From an uncultured Bartonella sp. (GTDB taxonomy: Bacteria > Pseudomonadota > Alphaproteobacteria > Rhizobiales > Rhizobiaceae), in NCBI GenBank assembly GCA_945285915.1, contig CALYQL010000009.1, positions 43,096 through 107,095 of the forward strand: a DNA stretch of 64,000 bases, given 5' to 3'. Below the pieces are notes generated by a model. That model was not told where the DNA came from and searched no databases. It saw only the letters and a program-made list of their open reading frames with translations. The position numbers and the translations under genes are program-made. Shown here piece after piece: positions 34,907 through 44,315 of this stretch (position 1 is the first letter of the stretch; the number at the start of each line of letters is the position of its first letter).

Positions 34907-34932
34907 GGGTCACAAAGCTTATATTGTGACCC
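34907..34932 (-). terminator. Hairpin between degP and the response regulator gene
   Basis: GGGTCACAA / TTGTGACCC with an 8-nt loop, in the 80-base gap downstream of degP. On the minus strand it is followed by GTTTTATT, so it probably terminates or attenuates degP transcription into the regulator gene. Confidence 0.7.
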
Positions 34933-34959
34933 ATTATTACATTATTTGTAATTGTTACA

Positions 34960-36459
34960 TTATTTTGTAGCAAGTGGCAGCGCAACAAACCGGTTTTGAT
35001 CGTTACTTTGTACTTGCAACAAAACAGCCGTGCGACCAGCCTTCTTGGCATCCTTGATAGCGTCGATGAAATCGGAAGGCTTTTTAACTTCGTGGTTATT
35101 GGCTAACATAATAACATCACCTGGGCGGATACCTTTTTCAGCTGCATCTGAATCCGGATCAACATTGGTTACCACCAATCCCTTGCCATCATCTGATGGA
35201 GTGACTGTAATGCCGTAATCATCAAGCGTTTCACCTGTGTCTTTGTCTTTTGGTGATGTCACGCCATCACTTTTATTTTCTTTTTTAGGCATGGCCGCAA
35301 CTTTGACTTTAATATCAACCTGTTTGCCGTCTCTCCATACGCCTAATGTTGCCGTTTCTCCCGGTGCAACATTGGCAACACGGCGCGCCAAATCACGTGC
35401 ATCGGCAACTGTTTCACCATTAACGGTTATAATTGCGTCACCTGCCTTGATGCCAGCTTTTGCTGCAGGCCCATCAAGCGGGTCGGCAACCATTGCACCT
35501 TTTGCGTCCTTAAGCCCGATTGAATCAGCAATTTCTTTTGTTACCGGCTGTATTTGAATACCAATCCAACCACGTTCGACTGAACCTTTCTTCATCAGTT
35601 GCTCAACAACCTGTTTGGCTGTTGATGATGGTATTGCAAAAGCGATACCGACATTGCCACCTGATGGTGAAAAGATTGCGGTGTTGATACCAACAACTTG
35701 TCCTTCAAGGTCAAATGTTGGACCACCGGAATTACCGCGATTAACCGCAGCGTCGATCTGGATAAAATCGTCATAGACACCGGCACCAATATCACGTCCA
35801 CGTGCTGAAACGATACCTGCCGTCACTGTGCCGCCAAGCCCAAATGGGTTACCAACGGCAACAACCCAGTCGCCAACATTGACTTTTGAATCATCGGCGA
35901 AATCGACATAAACGAATTTTCTCTTATCATCGACTTTTAAAACAGCGAGATCTGTCCGTGGGTCTGTACCGACCAATTTTGCATTAAGCTCCGTCCCATC
36001 ATCCAGCACAACAGAATATGCTGTACCATCTGATACAACATGGTTATTTGTTACAATGTAACCATCTTCAGAAATAAAGAAGCCAGACCCTTGTGAAACA
36101 GGACGTGGTTTGCCGCGTTGGAATGGCTTTCCTCTTGGGCGGCGATGATCGTCAAAATCTTTGAAGAAACGCTTCAAAGGATGGTCATCAGGCAATTGGT
36201 CAATGCCGGGGCCACCAAAAAATCCTGAAAAAGCCTGATCGTCATTTCTTTTGTCACTTTTAACCTGAACGGAAACGACGGCTGGTTTTACCTGTTTTAC
36301 CACATCGGCAAAGCCCTGTTGGTGATTACCCTCAACAAAGACAGCCTTCGCATTGGCTATATCAAGCGATAAGACTGGCGTTGATAAAAGCATTGTTGTT
36401 GCCAATGCTGTTGACATACCGATAGCAGCAATCGTTTTACGAAACTGTGAAATTGGCAT
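34960..36459 (-). CDS. degP: DegP/HtrA-type periplasmic serine protease (Do family)
   Basis: A 499-residue protease and chaperone that handles misfolded envelope proteins. The N-terminus is a signal peptide (hydrophobic about 8-30). The trypsin-like domain carries His140 (VTNNHVV), Asp170 (TDLAVLKV) and Ser244 (RGNSGGP). Two PDZ domains follow, with WIGIQIQPV near 300 and a second starting around DDYGITVTPSDDGKG near 405. A charged linker (KKENKSDG region) separates them. AAGGAG lies ahead of the ATG. The position between the ccm genes and a two-component pair matches other Rhizobiales. Confidence 0.93.
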   Translation of the reverse strand: MPISQFRKTIAAIGMSTALATTMLLSTPVLSLDIANAKAVFVEGNHQQGFADVVKQVKPAVVSVQVKSDKRNDDQAFSGFFGGPGIDQLPDDHPLKRFFKDFDDHRRPRGKPFQRGKPRPVSQGSGFFISEDGYIVTNNHVVSDGTAYSVVLDDGTELNAKLVGTDPRTDLAVLKVDDKRKFVYVDFADDSKVNVGDWVVAVGNPFGLGGTVTAGIVSARGRDIGAGVYDDFIQIDAAVNRGNSGGPTFDLEGQVVGINTAIFSPSGGNVGIAFAIPSSTAKQVVEQLMKKGSVERGWIGIQIQPVTKEIADSIGLKDAKGAMVADPLDGPAAKAGIKAGDAIITVNGETVADARDLARRVANVAPGETATLGVWRDGKQVDIKVKVAAMPKKENKSDGVTSPKDKDTGETLDDYGITVTPSDDGKGLVVTNVDPDSDAAEKGIRPGDVIMLANNHEVKKPSDFIDAIKDAKKAGRTAVLLQVQSNDQNRFVALPLATK

Positions 36460-36623
36460 CTTCTAAAAACTCCTTCTTGTTGCGACTATGCGCATTTTTG
36501 AATGAAAGATAGGAGTTAAAACCTTACCGTCGCCTGTCTGCTTCATTAATTTTTTGTAAGGTTACAAGTCTAGAGGTCCCAATTTTACAGGCACTTGCAT
36601 AATTTTATGTATTAATAGGCGGA

Positions 36624-37100
36624 TTATATACGTTTTTTGTCATTTAAAATGGCTTTAAGCCGTTTTTCTTCTTCATCTGTTAAAGGCTTCAACTTATTGT
36701 GTTGACGAGTTTTTACACGCCAAAATATTGCTAATGCAGCAATCAAGACAATAAATGCCGGTGCCAACCACAAAATAAGTGTCTGTTCATTGAACTGCGG
36801 CTTCAACAAAACAAACTCGCCATACCGTGCAACGAGAAAATCGACAACCTGTTTATCACTATCGCCGGCTTTCAATCTTTCGCGCACCAAAAGGCGCAAA
36901 TCCTTGGCAAGAGGCGCATTGGAATCGTCAATTGATTCATTTTGGCAGACCAAACACCGTAAATGCGATGAAATATCACGCGCCCGTGTTTCCAACGCCG
37001 GATCTTGCAATATTTCATCCGGCAAAACCGCATAAACATGCATTGTTGAAGCAAAAATAACAAATAGCGCCATGAAGATGGATTTGAATATACGCATCAT
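36624..37100 (-). CDS. ccmH: Cytochrome c maturation protein CcmH (CycL)
   Basis: A 158-residue protein with an N-terminal signal sequence, the redox motif LRCLVCQ (Cys49 and Cys52) and a C-terminal transmembrane helix (about 105-127). It keeps the haem-binding cysteines of apocytochrome c reduced during haem ligation. Its start overlaps the stop of ccmF by 4 bases (ATGA), indicating tight coupling. This is the last gene of the ccm run in transcription order. The system must serve the c-type cytochromes of the cell, including the triheme TorC-like protein here. Confidence 0.93.
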   Translation of the reverse strand: MMRIFKSIFMALFVIFASTMHVYAVLPDEILQDPALETRARDISSHLRCLVCQNESIDDSNAPLAKDLRLLVRERLKAGDSDKQVVDFLVARYGEFVLLKPQFNEQTLILWLAPAFIVLIAALAIFWRVKTRQHNKLKPLTDEEEKRLKAILNDKKRI

Positions 37101-39079
37101 TTCGCCCGACCACCCGTTGCCAAACGTGAATGCGCCCGTTGTGGTGCACCAATACGCAACCTTCTATCCGACAGTGAAAAACACCCGCCAACCATCATCA
37201 TAAAGGCACCAAACCATATGCAGATGACATAGGGTTTCCACCATATATGCAATACCAAGCCCAAGTCACTCACATCACCAGGGGCGACATAGAGTTGCGA
37301 AAACCCATAGCTTTTTATGCCAGACTCGGTCGTCGGCATATTCTGTGCAGGATAAAACCGTTTGGCGGCAATAACACTACCCAAATCTTTACCATAACGG
37401 CTAACACCAAATTGAAACTGTGTTTCGGCGTAATTTGTACCATGAACATTGCGTGCCCCTTCGAGCATCACATTTTTTCCGGCAATTTCTACTGTCTGAC
37501 CCGCTTGCATGGTCAAAATACGCTCTTGCCCAAATGTAGCAACCGCAACAATACCGAATAGTGTAACGCCGAGCCCCATATGAGCCAGTGCCGTGCCAAA
37601 GCAAGACCGTGGCAAGCCCTTAAGCCTGTTCCAACGCACCATTAAAGATGTGCCTTTGCCACCGCTTTTTGACCATAAATCTGTCAGTCCGCCAAACACA
37701 ACAAACGCTGCCAAGCCTATTCCTAACGTCGCCAAGAGACTGCGCAAATCTGTCAAATAAAGCGCAACGACGATGGACACCAGCGCGACTGCGATGGCAA
37801 ACCATAATTTCTTAGCCACACCAAAAATATCGCCGCGCTTCCATGCCATCATTGTACCAAAAGGCATAGCCAGCAATAACGGCACCATTAACGGCGCAAA
37901 TGTTAAATTGAAGAACGGTGCGCCGACCGATATTTTTTGTCCCGTTAATGTTTCCAACAATAATGGATAAAGCGTCCCAATCAACACCGTGGCGGTTGCG
38001 GTTGTGAGGAAGAGATTATTAAAAACCAACAAACCTTCCCGCGATATTGGACGAAAGAGACCGCCGGTTTTTAGTGACGATGCCCTTAGTGCAAACAGCA
38101 CTAAAGCTGTACCAATAAAAAAGAACAAAATGGCCAATATCGCACGACCACGTGCAGGATCCACGGCAAAACTATGCACTGATGTTAGAATACCAGAGCG
38201 CACCAAAAATGTTCCCATTAAAGAAAGGGAAAAGGTTAGGATCGCCAGAAACAATGTCCATATTTTCAGTGCGCCGCGTCGTTCCAGAACAATAGCGGAA
38301 TGCAATAAGGCTGTTCCGGCAAGCCACGGCATCAATGACGCATTTTCAACAGGATCCCAAAACCAGTATCCTCCCCAACCAAGCTCATAATAAGCCCAGT
38401 AAGAACCAACCATGATGCCGCCAGTTAAAAAACCCCATGAAACAAGTGTCCATGGTCTCACCCAGCGCGCCCATGCCGCGTCGACACGCCCATCAATAAG
38501 TGCGGCAATGGCAAACGAAAAACACACCGAAAAACCGACATAACCCAAATAGAGTAAAGGTGGGTGAATGGCCAAGCCAATGTCTTGCAAAATAGGGTTT
38601 AAGTCTTTGCCTTGCAGTGCTGCAGGATTAACCCGTAAAAAGGGGTTGGATGTCAAAAGGATAAACAGCAAAAATGCTGTTGTTATCCATGCTTGGCACA
38701 CAAGGATAAGTGCTTTTAAACGCTCCGGAAGATTACGCCCAAAGAAGGCGATAAGGGAGCTGAAGAAAGTAAGGATTAAAACCCACAGCAGCATGGAGCC
38801 TTCGTGATTGCCCCATACGCCGGTAATTTTATAGAGTAGCGGCTTTTCCGAATGTGAATTTTGCACAACATTGAGCACTGAAAAATCAGAGACAACATAA
38901 GCATGCACAAGCACTAAAAATGATGTGAGAACCAGAATGAAGATCAAATGTGCCAATGGCACAGATGAATTGATCAATCTGCGATCACCGCGAAAAACAC
39001 CTATAGCAGGAAAAATCGCTTGAAATAGCGCAACAGCAAGCCCCGCCGCCAATGATAAAGTGCCAATCTCAACGAGCAT
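37097..39079 (-). CDS. ccmF: Cytochrome c haem lyase subunit CcmF (CycK)
   Basis: A 660-residue polytopic inner-membrane protein with about 14-15 transmembrane helices. The tryptophan-rich haem-handling motif WGGYWFWDPVENASLMPWL lies near residue 234-252. Histidines that bind haem b are expected in flanking loops (IHPPLLYLGY and LLHSAIV). It transfers haem from CcmE to apocytochrome c together with CcmH and CcmI. The start overlaps ccmE by 11 bases, and length is standard. Confidence 0.95.
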   Translation of the reverse strand: MLVEIGTLSLAAGLAVALFQAIFPAIGVFRGDRRLINSSVPLAHLIFILVLTSFLVLVHAYVVSDFSVLNVVQNSHSEKPLLYKITGVWGNHEGSMLLWVLILTFFSSLIAFFGRNLPERLKALILVCQAWITTAFLLFILLTSNPFLRVNPAALQGKDLNPILQDIGLAIHPPLLYLGYVGFSVCFSFAIAALIDGRVDAAWARWVRPWTLVSWGFLTGGIMVGSYWAYYELGWGGYWFWDPVENASLMPWLAGTALLHSAIVLERRGALKIWTLFLAILTFSLSLMGTFLVRSGILTSVHSFAVDPARGRAILAILFFFIGTALVLFALRASSLKTGGLFRPISREGLLVFNNLFLTTATATVLIGTLYPLLLETLTGQKISVGAPFFNLTFAPLMVPLLLAMPFGTMMAWKRGDIFGVAKKLWFAIAVALVSIVVALYLTDLRSLLATLGIGLAAFVVFGGLTDLWSKSGGKGTSLMVRWNRLKGLPRSCFGTALAHMGLGVTLFGIVAVATFGQERILTMQAGQTVEIAGKNVMLEGARNVHGTNYAETQFQFGVSRYGKDLGSVIAAKRFYPAQNMPTTESGIKSYGFSQLYVAPGDVSDLGLVLHIWWKPYVICIWFGAFMMMVGGCFSLSDRRLRIGAPQRAHSRLATGGRAK

Positions 39080-39563
39080 GTTGTTGATAAGCCTCCCACA
39101 ATCCTTGTGCTTTCAGTCTATCAACAATGTCTTTTGGCACATATGTTTCGTCATGTTTTGCCAAAACCCGATCGGCTATAAAATTACCGTCCTGATTGAA
39201 ATGACCTTCGGCGATAATGCCTTGTCCTTCACGGAACAAATCCGGCAATAAACCATCAAACTGCACATTTTCACGATGGGAAAAATCGGTAATTACAAAA
39301 AGAACCTTTGTTCCATCTTTTTTCTCGACTGATCCTTTTTCTACAAAACCGCCGAGTCTCAGTGGTCTAGCCGACTGAATGTCTTCTGCTGTGATTTCAG
39401 ATGGCATACGAAAAAAGCTGGCTGTTCCGCGCATGGCATAAAGCACGAGACCTGTTGCAATTGCGAGGACAACAAGACCACCCAATATCAAAAAAAGGCG
39501 TTTGGTTTTCCGTCTTCTCAATCCCTTCTGGATTGATGAACGTGTATGAAGTTCATTACTCAT
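39069..39563 (-). CDS. ccmE: Haem chaperone CcmE (CycJ)
   Basis: A 164-residue membrane-anchored periplasmic haem carrier. The N-terminus is basic (RRRKTKR) and followed by one transmembrane helix (about 24-44). The OB-fold domain carries the covalent haem-binding histidine in LAKHDETYVPK (His137), with the conserved tyrosine four residues later. It overlaps the stop of ccmI by 4 bases. The HDETY form is the classical His-type CcmE. Confidence 0.95.
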   Translation of the reverse strand: MSNELHTRSSIQKGLRRRKTKRLFLILGGLVVLAIATGLVLYAMRGTASFFRMPSEITAEDIQSARPLRLGGFVEKGSVEKKDGTKVLFVITDFSHRENVQFDGLLPDLFREGQGIIAEGHFNQDGNFIADRVLAKHDETYVPKDIVDRLKAQGLWEAYQQHAR

Positions 39564-40768
39564 TGCCTGTTTTCACCTGATTTATCATCCAAAACAAGCC
39601 CCTCTGACTTTCCGTAAGCTAATAGTTCAACAGCTTTATCATGGGGTAGTTTTTTGCTACCATCAATCAAAGCTGCCTTAGCCTTTTCTTTATCTTTTAA
39701 CACCAACCATGAATGGACAAGCATTTTCCAGCCGTCCAGATCATCAGGCTGTTTTTGTAGTCGTTCCGCCAAGCCATTGACCATCTGGCCTATCATTTCC
39801 GGACTAACGCCCTCCATTGCAGTACTACCATCTTTGCCACCATTACCATCTTTGCCAGCATTGGTATTTTTTGCAACGTCACCGTCTTTTGCGCCACTGC
39901 TTGGCAGCTGTTGTGGTGTTGCTGCCTGCTCACGTAATTGTTCAATCAATTCTTCCACCCGTGGGCGCCAAGGACTGTTTTTTGGCGAGCGATCAAGAAA
40001 CTCTTGCAACCCATCTGCGGCCTCTTTTGGTTTGCCTGCCTGACGCGAAGCTTCCGCAATAAACAACCGAGGATAAAAATCATCGGGTGCCAATTTTGCT
40101 GCTTTTTCAAAGCTTTTAAGCGCATCATCATTAATTGTTCCGCCGTTATAGCCAGCCAATGCCATACCATATCCAACCAAACGTGGCGCCGAATCTCCAT
40201 TCAACCTCAAAGCTTCAACATAGGTATTCACTGCGTCCTGAAAACGTCCGGCAACCAGATAGGCAGAAGATAATTCATCTGCGAGCTTGCCATTCTCCGG
40301 ATTACGCGCAAATAAGGCCTCGGTACGCACAAGTGTTTCAGAAGGAGACAAAGTTGCAGGATTTGCATCCATCAATTCACTGAAAGGGTGGCTTTCAACA
40401 CCCGGATTTCCTGTTAAGGCATAAACACCAATTGTGACAATCGGCACGAACAATATTCCAAGACTAATAATGACGCGCATAGCAAAGCTTCTGTTGCCGA
40501 CAAAGGTCGACTTGGAAACTTCCTTTTCAGCGGCCAAAATATTACGTGAAAGTTCAAGACGAGCTTCTTGTGCGCTTTCTTCATCAATCAATCCACGCTT
40601 TAAATCCGCGTCAATTTCACCAAGCTGATTTTTATAAATTTCAATGTCCGATGAAACTGAATCAACAGGTGTACGCACTTTTTCTCCGGAAATAGTGCGG
40701 CTTACCGACCACAATGCCACTAATGCTACAACAATGGCAAAAACGCTAACAAAAATCCAAAATTCCAT
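39560..40768 (-). CDS. ccmI: Cytochrome c biogenesis protein CcmI (CycH)
   Basis: A 402-residue protein with two N-terminal transmembrane helices (about 1-22 and 93-117) separated by a cytoplasmic loop containing a leucine-zipper-like stretch. TPR repeats in the periplasmic part run from about 150 to 265 (AYLVAGRFQDAVNTYVEAL, ALKSFEKAAKLAPDDFYPR). It binds apocytochrome C-termini and delivers them to CcmF/CcmH. A low-complexity glycine/lysine/asparagine linker near residues 295-320 precedes a last TPR-like segment. It is the first gene of the ccmI-ccmE-ccmF-ccmH operon. Confidence 0.9.
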   Translation of the reverse strand: MEFWIFVSVFAIVVALVALWSVSRTISGEKVRTPVDSVSSDIEIYKNQLGEIDADLKRGLIDEESAQEARLELSRNILAAEKEVSKSTFVGNRSFAMRVIISLGILFVPIVTIGVYALTGNPGVESHPFSELMDANPATLSPSETLVRTEALFARNPENGKLADELSSAYLVAGRFQDAVNTYVEALRLNGDSAPRLVGYGMALAGYNGGTINDDALKSFEKAAKLAPDDFYPRLFIAEASRQAGKPKEAADGLQEFLDRSPKNSPWRPRVEELIEQLREQAATPQQLPSSGAKDGDVAKNTNAGKDGNGGKDGSTAMEGVSPEMIGQMVNGLAERLQKQPDDLDGWKMLVHSWLVLKDKEKAKAALIDGSKKLPHDKAVELLAYGKSEGLVLDDKSGENRQ

Positions 40769-40852
40769 AAGCTGTCCAATATAGGAGCGTGTTATAAAAG
40801 GCTATAACTTAATTTTGTGATCACACTGATTTCATCACAATACTAAGTGAAG

Positions 40853-40872
40853 TGTACCTTAAGCAAGGTACA
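40853..40872 (-). terminator. Hairpin TGTACCTT / AAGGTACA
   Basis: An 8-bp perfect stem with a 4-nt loop, just past the stop of the lipoprotein gene on the minus strand. The following T content is modest, so this may be a weak terminator. Confidence 0.5.
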
Positions 40873-40878
40873 TCTCTA

Positions 40879-41280
40879 TCAAGTCAGAGGCGTCCATGAG
40901 CCATCAGAATTGCGACACGCACTACCACGCGCCGTCTGTGGCACACCATTAATTGTAAAAGAGTGGCTATATTGCCGGCAATTTTGCGAACCAACCTGAT
41001 ATGGCTGACCAGGCGTAACAGAACCAGATGCATCACCCTTTGGTGAAGTCCAATCAACTGATTTACCGGCATCGGTATATTCCAGCGCCTTATATTCTGC
41101 TTCCAATGCTTGTTTGCGAACTGGTTTTGACAATGCAGCAGCCGACTGCCCCAGCAATCCGTTTCCCATAGCATTGAGAATAATGTGTGTTGTGGACGAT
41201 TCACTGTTGTTCAACGAATGTTGATTACAGCCAGACAGAATAAAACCGGCAGAAATTACGACCAAAAGACTCTTTTTCAT
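40879..41280 (-). CDS. Outer-membrane lipoprotein, surface-antigen-like
   Basis: A 133-residue lipoprotein. The signal peptide ends in the lipobox LSGC (Cys18). Residues 35-50 (ILNAMGNGLLGQSAAALS) are a short glycine-containing hydrophobic segment like a degenerate glycine zipper. The C-terminal part, NCRQYSHSFTINGVPQTARGSACRNSDGSW, has two cysteines and is typical of the 17-kDa surface antigen / RT0821-type family common in alphaproteobacteria. The role is structural or unknown. Confidence 0.75.
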   Translation of the reverse strand: MKKSLLVVISAGFILSGCNQHSLNNSESSTTHIILNAMGNGLLGQSAAALSKPVRKQALEAEYKALEYTDAGKSVDWTSPKGDASGSVTPGQPYQVGSQNCRQYSHSFTINGVPQTARGSACRNSDGSWTPLT

Positions 41281-41470
41281 AACACACCATATAGTTTAAT
41301 GCCCTAATAGCCGCAAGATCTGGAAAAAACAAAACTTTTTTCTAATTTTTGCCGTTTTATTGCGACATTATACCCCACATTGCTCACGTAATTTTTTATA
41401 GCAAAAATATTAGAAACCAGTCTATGTGCAAATCCAATAATAGGGTCAATAAGATAATAAGGGTTATGTT

Positions 41471-42835
41471 ATGCGTAGAATGCACCTAAATGCAATGATA
41501 TTTGGTTTGGGAAGTCATGCTGCATCATGGCGTATGCCCAATGTTGATCCCCTTGCAATTACCCGTCTGTCATACTGGACGGATATAGCACAAAAGGCTG
41601 AAAACGGTAATTTTGATGCTCTATTTTTAGGCGATATATTATCTTTGCCGAATGAAGCCCGGTATAGTGTATCGGGTGCCTTGGACACACAAGTCGTACT
41701 TTCTGCATTGGCTGCAGTAACAAAAACTATAGGTCTTATTGGTACTGCATCAACAACTTTTGATCACCCCTATCATATTGCAAGACGCTTTGCCTCGATT
41801 GATCATATTTCCAATGGGCGTGTGGGCTGGAATATTGTAACCTCCACGACACTATCCGAGGCAAAGAATTTCGGTAGAGATGTTTTGGCTCCAAGGGAAG
41901 AACGCTATGCGCGCGCAGAAGATGTGTTGAATGCCGTTCAAGCCTTATGGGCAAGCTGGCAACCCGATGCGCGCATTGCGGATAAAAAATCAGGATTATA
42001 TTTAAATCAATCTGCTGTTCATGAAGCAAATTACACGGGATCATATACGAGAAGTATCGGTCCTTTGACAGTTCCCCATTCACCACAGGGACGACCATTG
42101 CTCGCACAGGCCGGCTCTTCTGAAGTAGGAAAAAAATTTGCAGCAAAATATGCCGATGTTGTATTCACTGCGCAATGTAACTTGTTACAAGCACAAGCAT
42201 TTTATCGTGAAATAAAACAACGTGGTGTGGAAGCTGGACGAAAAAGTGAAGATCTTCTTGTTTTCCCAGGAATAGTTCCAATTCTTGGTAAGACTCATGA
42301 AGAAGCTCAAGCAAAGCTCGATTACCTCAACCGTCTTGCATTACCAGAATCGGGTATAGAACGGTTATCATTTTTGCTTAATAGAAATCTTGCGGATTTT
42401 AATTTGGAAGAACTGGTTCCAAACGAGATATTGGATATTGCTGACAGTGCTGATGTAACAAGCCGGGTGCGCGTTGTGCTTGATGATGCACGACGTAACC
42501 AATTGACACTCAAACAAATGATTGAACGCTTCCTTTGTTCACGTGGGCATTTGATTATTGTTGGTACAGCACATGAAATCGCCGATGTCATGCAGGAATG
42601 GTTTGAAAGTGGTGCAGCCGATGGCTTTAATGTGCTGTTCCCAGCATTACCAAACGACATAGAACCATTTACCCGTGATGTGATGCCAATTTTAGAAAGA
42701 AGAGGGCTGCGTACAGCGCCGCAAATGGGGCAATTACTCAGAAATCGTTTTGGCTTGCCCATGAATGACGATGCCCCTCAACCCGTTGATCGCAAGGCAC
42801 AAATTCATGCCATGATTTCTCATACCAGACACTAG
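41471..42835 (+). CDS. LLM-class flavin monooxygenase, NtaA/SnaA/DszA family
   Basis: A 454-residue FMN-dependent monooxygenase of the two-component NtaA/SnaA/DszA/SoxA group. Characteristic blocks are FDALFLGD near residue 49, LIGTASTTFDHPYHIARRFASIDHISNGRVGWNIVTS near 88-125, and RPLLAQAGSSEVGKKFAAKYADVVFTAQ near 200-225. Members oxidise sulfonates, dibenzothiophene sulfone or chelators with reduced FMN from a separate reductase. No reductase or transporter is adjacent, so the substrate is unknown. It is the second LLM enzyme of the window. Confidence 0.87.
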   Translation: MRRMHLNAMIFGLGSHAASWRMPNVDPLAITRLSYWTDIAQKAENGNFDALFLGDILSLPNEARYSVSGALDTQVVLSALAAVTKTIGLIGTASTTFDHPYHIARRFASIDHISNGRVGWNIVTSTTLSEAKNFGRDVLAPREERYARAEDVLNAVQALWASWQPDARIADKKSGLYLNQSAVHEANYTGSYTRSIGPLTVPHSPQGRPLLAQAGSSEVGKKFAAKYADVVFTAQCNLLQAQAFYREIKQRGVEAGRKSEDLLVFPGIVPILGKTHEEAQAKLDYLNRLALPESGIERLSFLLNRNLADFNLEELVPNEILDIADSADVTSRVRVVLDDARRNQLTLKQMIERFLCSRGHLIIVGTAHEIADVMQEWFESGAADGFNVLFPALPNDIEPFTRDVMPILERRGLRTAPQMGQLLRNRFGLPMNDDAPQPVDRKAQIHAMISHTRH

Positions 42836-42881
42836 TTTGGCCAGACACTCGTTTGGTATGAGATATGAGTGGACTAAATCC

Positions 42882-44315
42882 CTAATCATTAAAGCATGGC
42901 AGCGACAGTTTAACGGACAACCCACCCAAGGGACTATCCGCCAATTGAATAGAACCACCATAGTCGTTGACCATATCGGAGACTATTGACAGCCCCAATC
43001 CTGTACCGGGTTTACTTTCATCAAGTCTTTTTCCCCGTTTAATTGCTTCTTCCCGTTTGTCAGCGGCAAGGCCTATGCCATCATCGTCTACGCTTATCAA
43101 TAACATGGGCGTGGCACTACCGGTTTCATTTATATCACACTGAATAGTGATTTTATGTTTTGCCCATTTGCAAGCGTTTTCCAGCAGGTTACCAACCATT
43201 TCTTCCAAATCTTCTTTTTCGCCAGCAAAAAAGATTTCAGACATATTCATTTGCAACTGAAGGGATTTATCGGGATTTATCTTTCCCATCACCCTTACTA
43301 ACCGCTCTAAAATAGCGCGAACGGGCGTTTTATAAATCACACTATCTCTTTGGGCTGCTATTCTGGCGCGTTGCAAATAATGGTTGATCTGCGCCTGCAT
43401 TAAAGCGGCCTGCTCACCAATAAGCTTTGTTTGCGGGGTGTTGCCCTTTTCTGCCTCATTAGCAATGACGGATAATGGCGTTTTTAAAGAATGTGCAAGA
43501 TTTCCAACCTGCACTCGGAAGCGTTCAACAATACGCTGATTATTATCAATCAGCGCATTCATTTCGTTTGCCAGAGGCATAACTTCTATTGGCAAATTCG
43601 TGTCAACGTGATCATTTTTTCCGGCACGAATATCGGCAAGAGAATAACGAATTCGTCGTAAAGGCCGTAAACTGACAAAGATAATCACAATGTTGATAAG
43701 AACACTCGCCATACCTAAAAGCGATAAATACCATAGCAAGGTGGTTTTGAATTTTTGTAACTGGGCATAGGTTTCATCAATGTTACCCATTACGCGAAAT
43801 CGGGCAACATGGTTTTGATTATCAACAATGATATCATTTTCGACCACAAGCAAATGTTGTCCATCTGGCCCCGGCACACGGTAAGAACGGAAAAACTTAC
43901 GATCAAACGGTTCAGTGGCTTCATTTGGGGATGGTATTTTGCGCCAACCAAGAGATGCTGATGTTAACCGTCCACGCAATGTGCTTGATAGAGAAACAAC
44001 CTCCCAGTACCACCCTGATGAAGGATCAGAGTAGCGGATATCCCCTAACTCGGGATCACCTTGCAATTTTCCGTCAGATGACACGTTCACCGCTGAAATA
44101 AGACTGTATAGATGAGCGGTTAGAATACGTTCGAGATATTGTTCATTTGTTTGGCGAAAAAACACAATACTAACAGCCGCGATGGCCATCAAAGCCACAA
44201 TAACCCACAGGGTTGATAATATGCTAACTCTTAGTCCTAGTGATTTCTGGATGATATGGAATATAACCAAAGCCTGTTTGAAGACTGGCCAATTCCCCAT
44301 TGGTGGCACCTTCAT
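42882..44315 (-). CDS. feuQ: Sensor histidine kinase FeuQ
   Basis: A 477-residue membrane kinase with two transmembrane helices (about 26-48 and 194-216) and a periplasmic sensing domain. A HAMP-like linker leads to a HisKA domain with VGNLAHSLKTPLSVIANEAE (His at about 275), the PhoQ-like HSLKTPL form. The ATPase domain has NLLENACKWAKH, VDDDGIGLAADK and GTGLGLSIVSDM. The start overlaps the stop of feuP by 4 bases. In Sinorhizobium meliloti FeuP/FeuQ is required for osmoadaptation and controls cyclic glucan export. Assignment rests on the strong resemblance of the partner regulator and on gene order. Confidence 0.88.
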   Translation of the reverse strand: MKVPPMGNWPVFKQALVIFHIIQKSLGLRVSILSTLWVIVALMAIAAVSIVFFRQTNEQYLERILTAHLYSLISAVNVSSDGKLQGDPELGDIRYSDPSSGWYWEVVSLSSTLRGRLTSASLGWRKIPSPNEATEPFDRKFFRSYRVPGPDGQHLLVVENDIIVDNQNHVARFRVMGNIDETYAQLQKFKTTLLWYLSLLGMASVLINIVIIFVSLRPLRRIRYSLADIRAGKNDHVDTNLPIEVMPLANEMNALIDNNQRIVERFRVQVGNLAHSLKTPLSVIANEAEKGNTPQTKLIGEQAALMQAQINHYLQRARIAAQRDSVIYKTPVRAILERLVRVMGKINPDKSLQLQMNMSEIFFAGEKEDLEEMVGNLLENACKWAKHKITIQCDINETGSATPMLLISVDDDGIGLAADKREEAIKRGKRLDESKPGTGLGLSIVSDMVNDYGGSIQLADSPLGGLSVKLSLPCFND

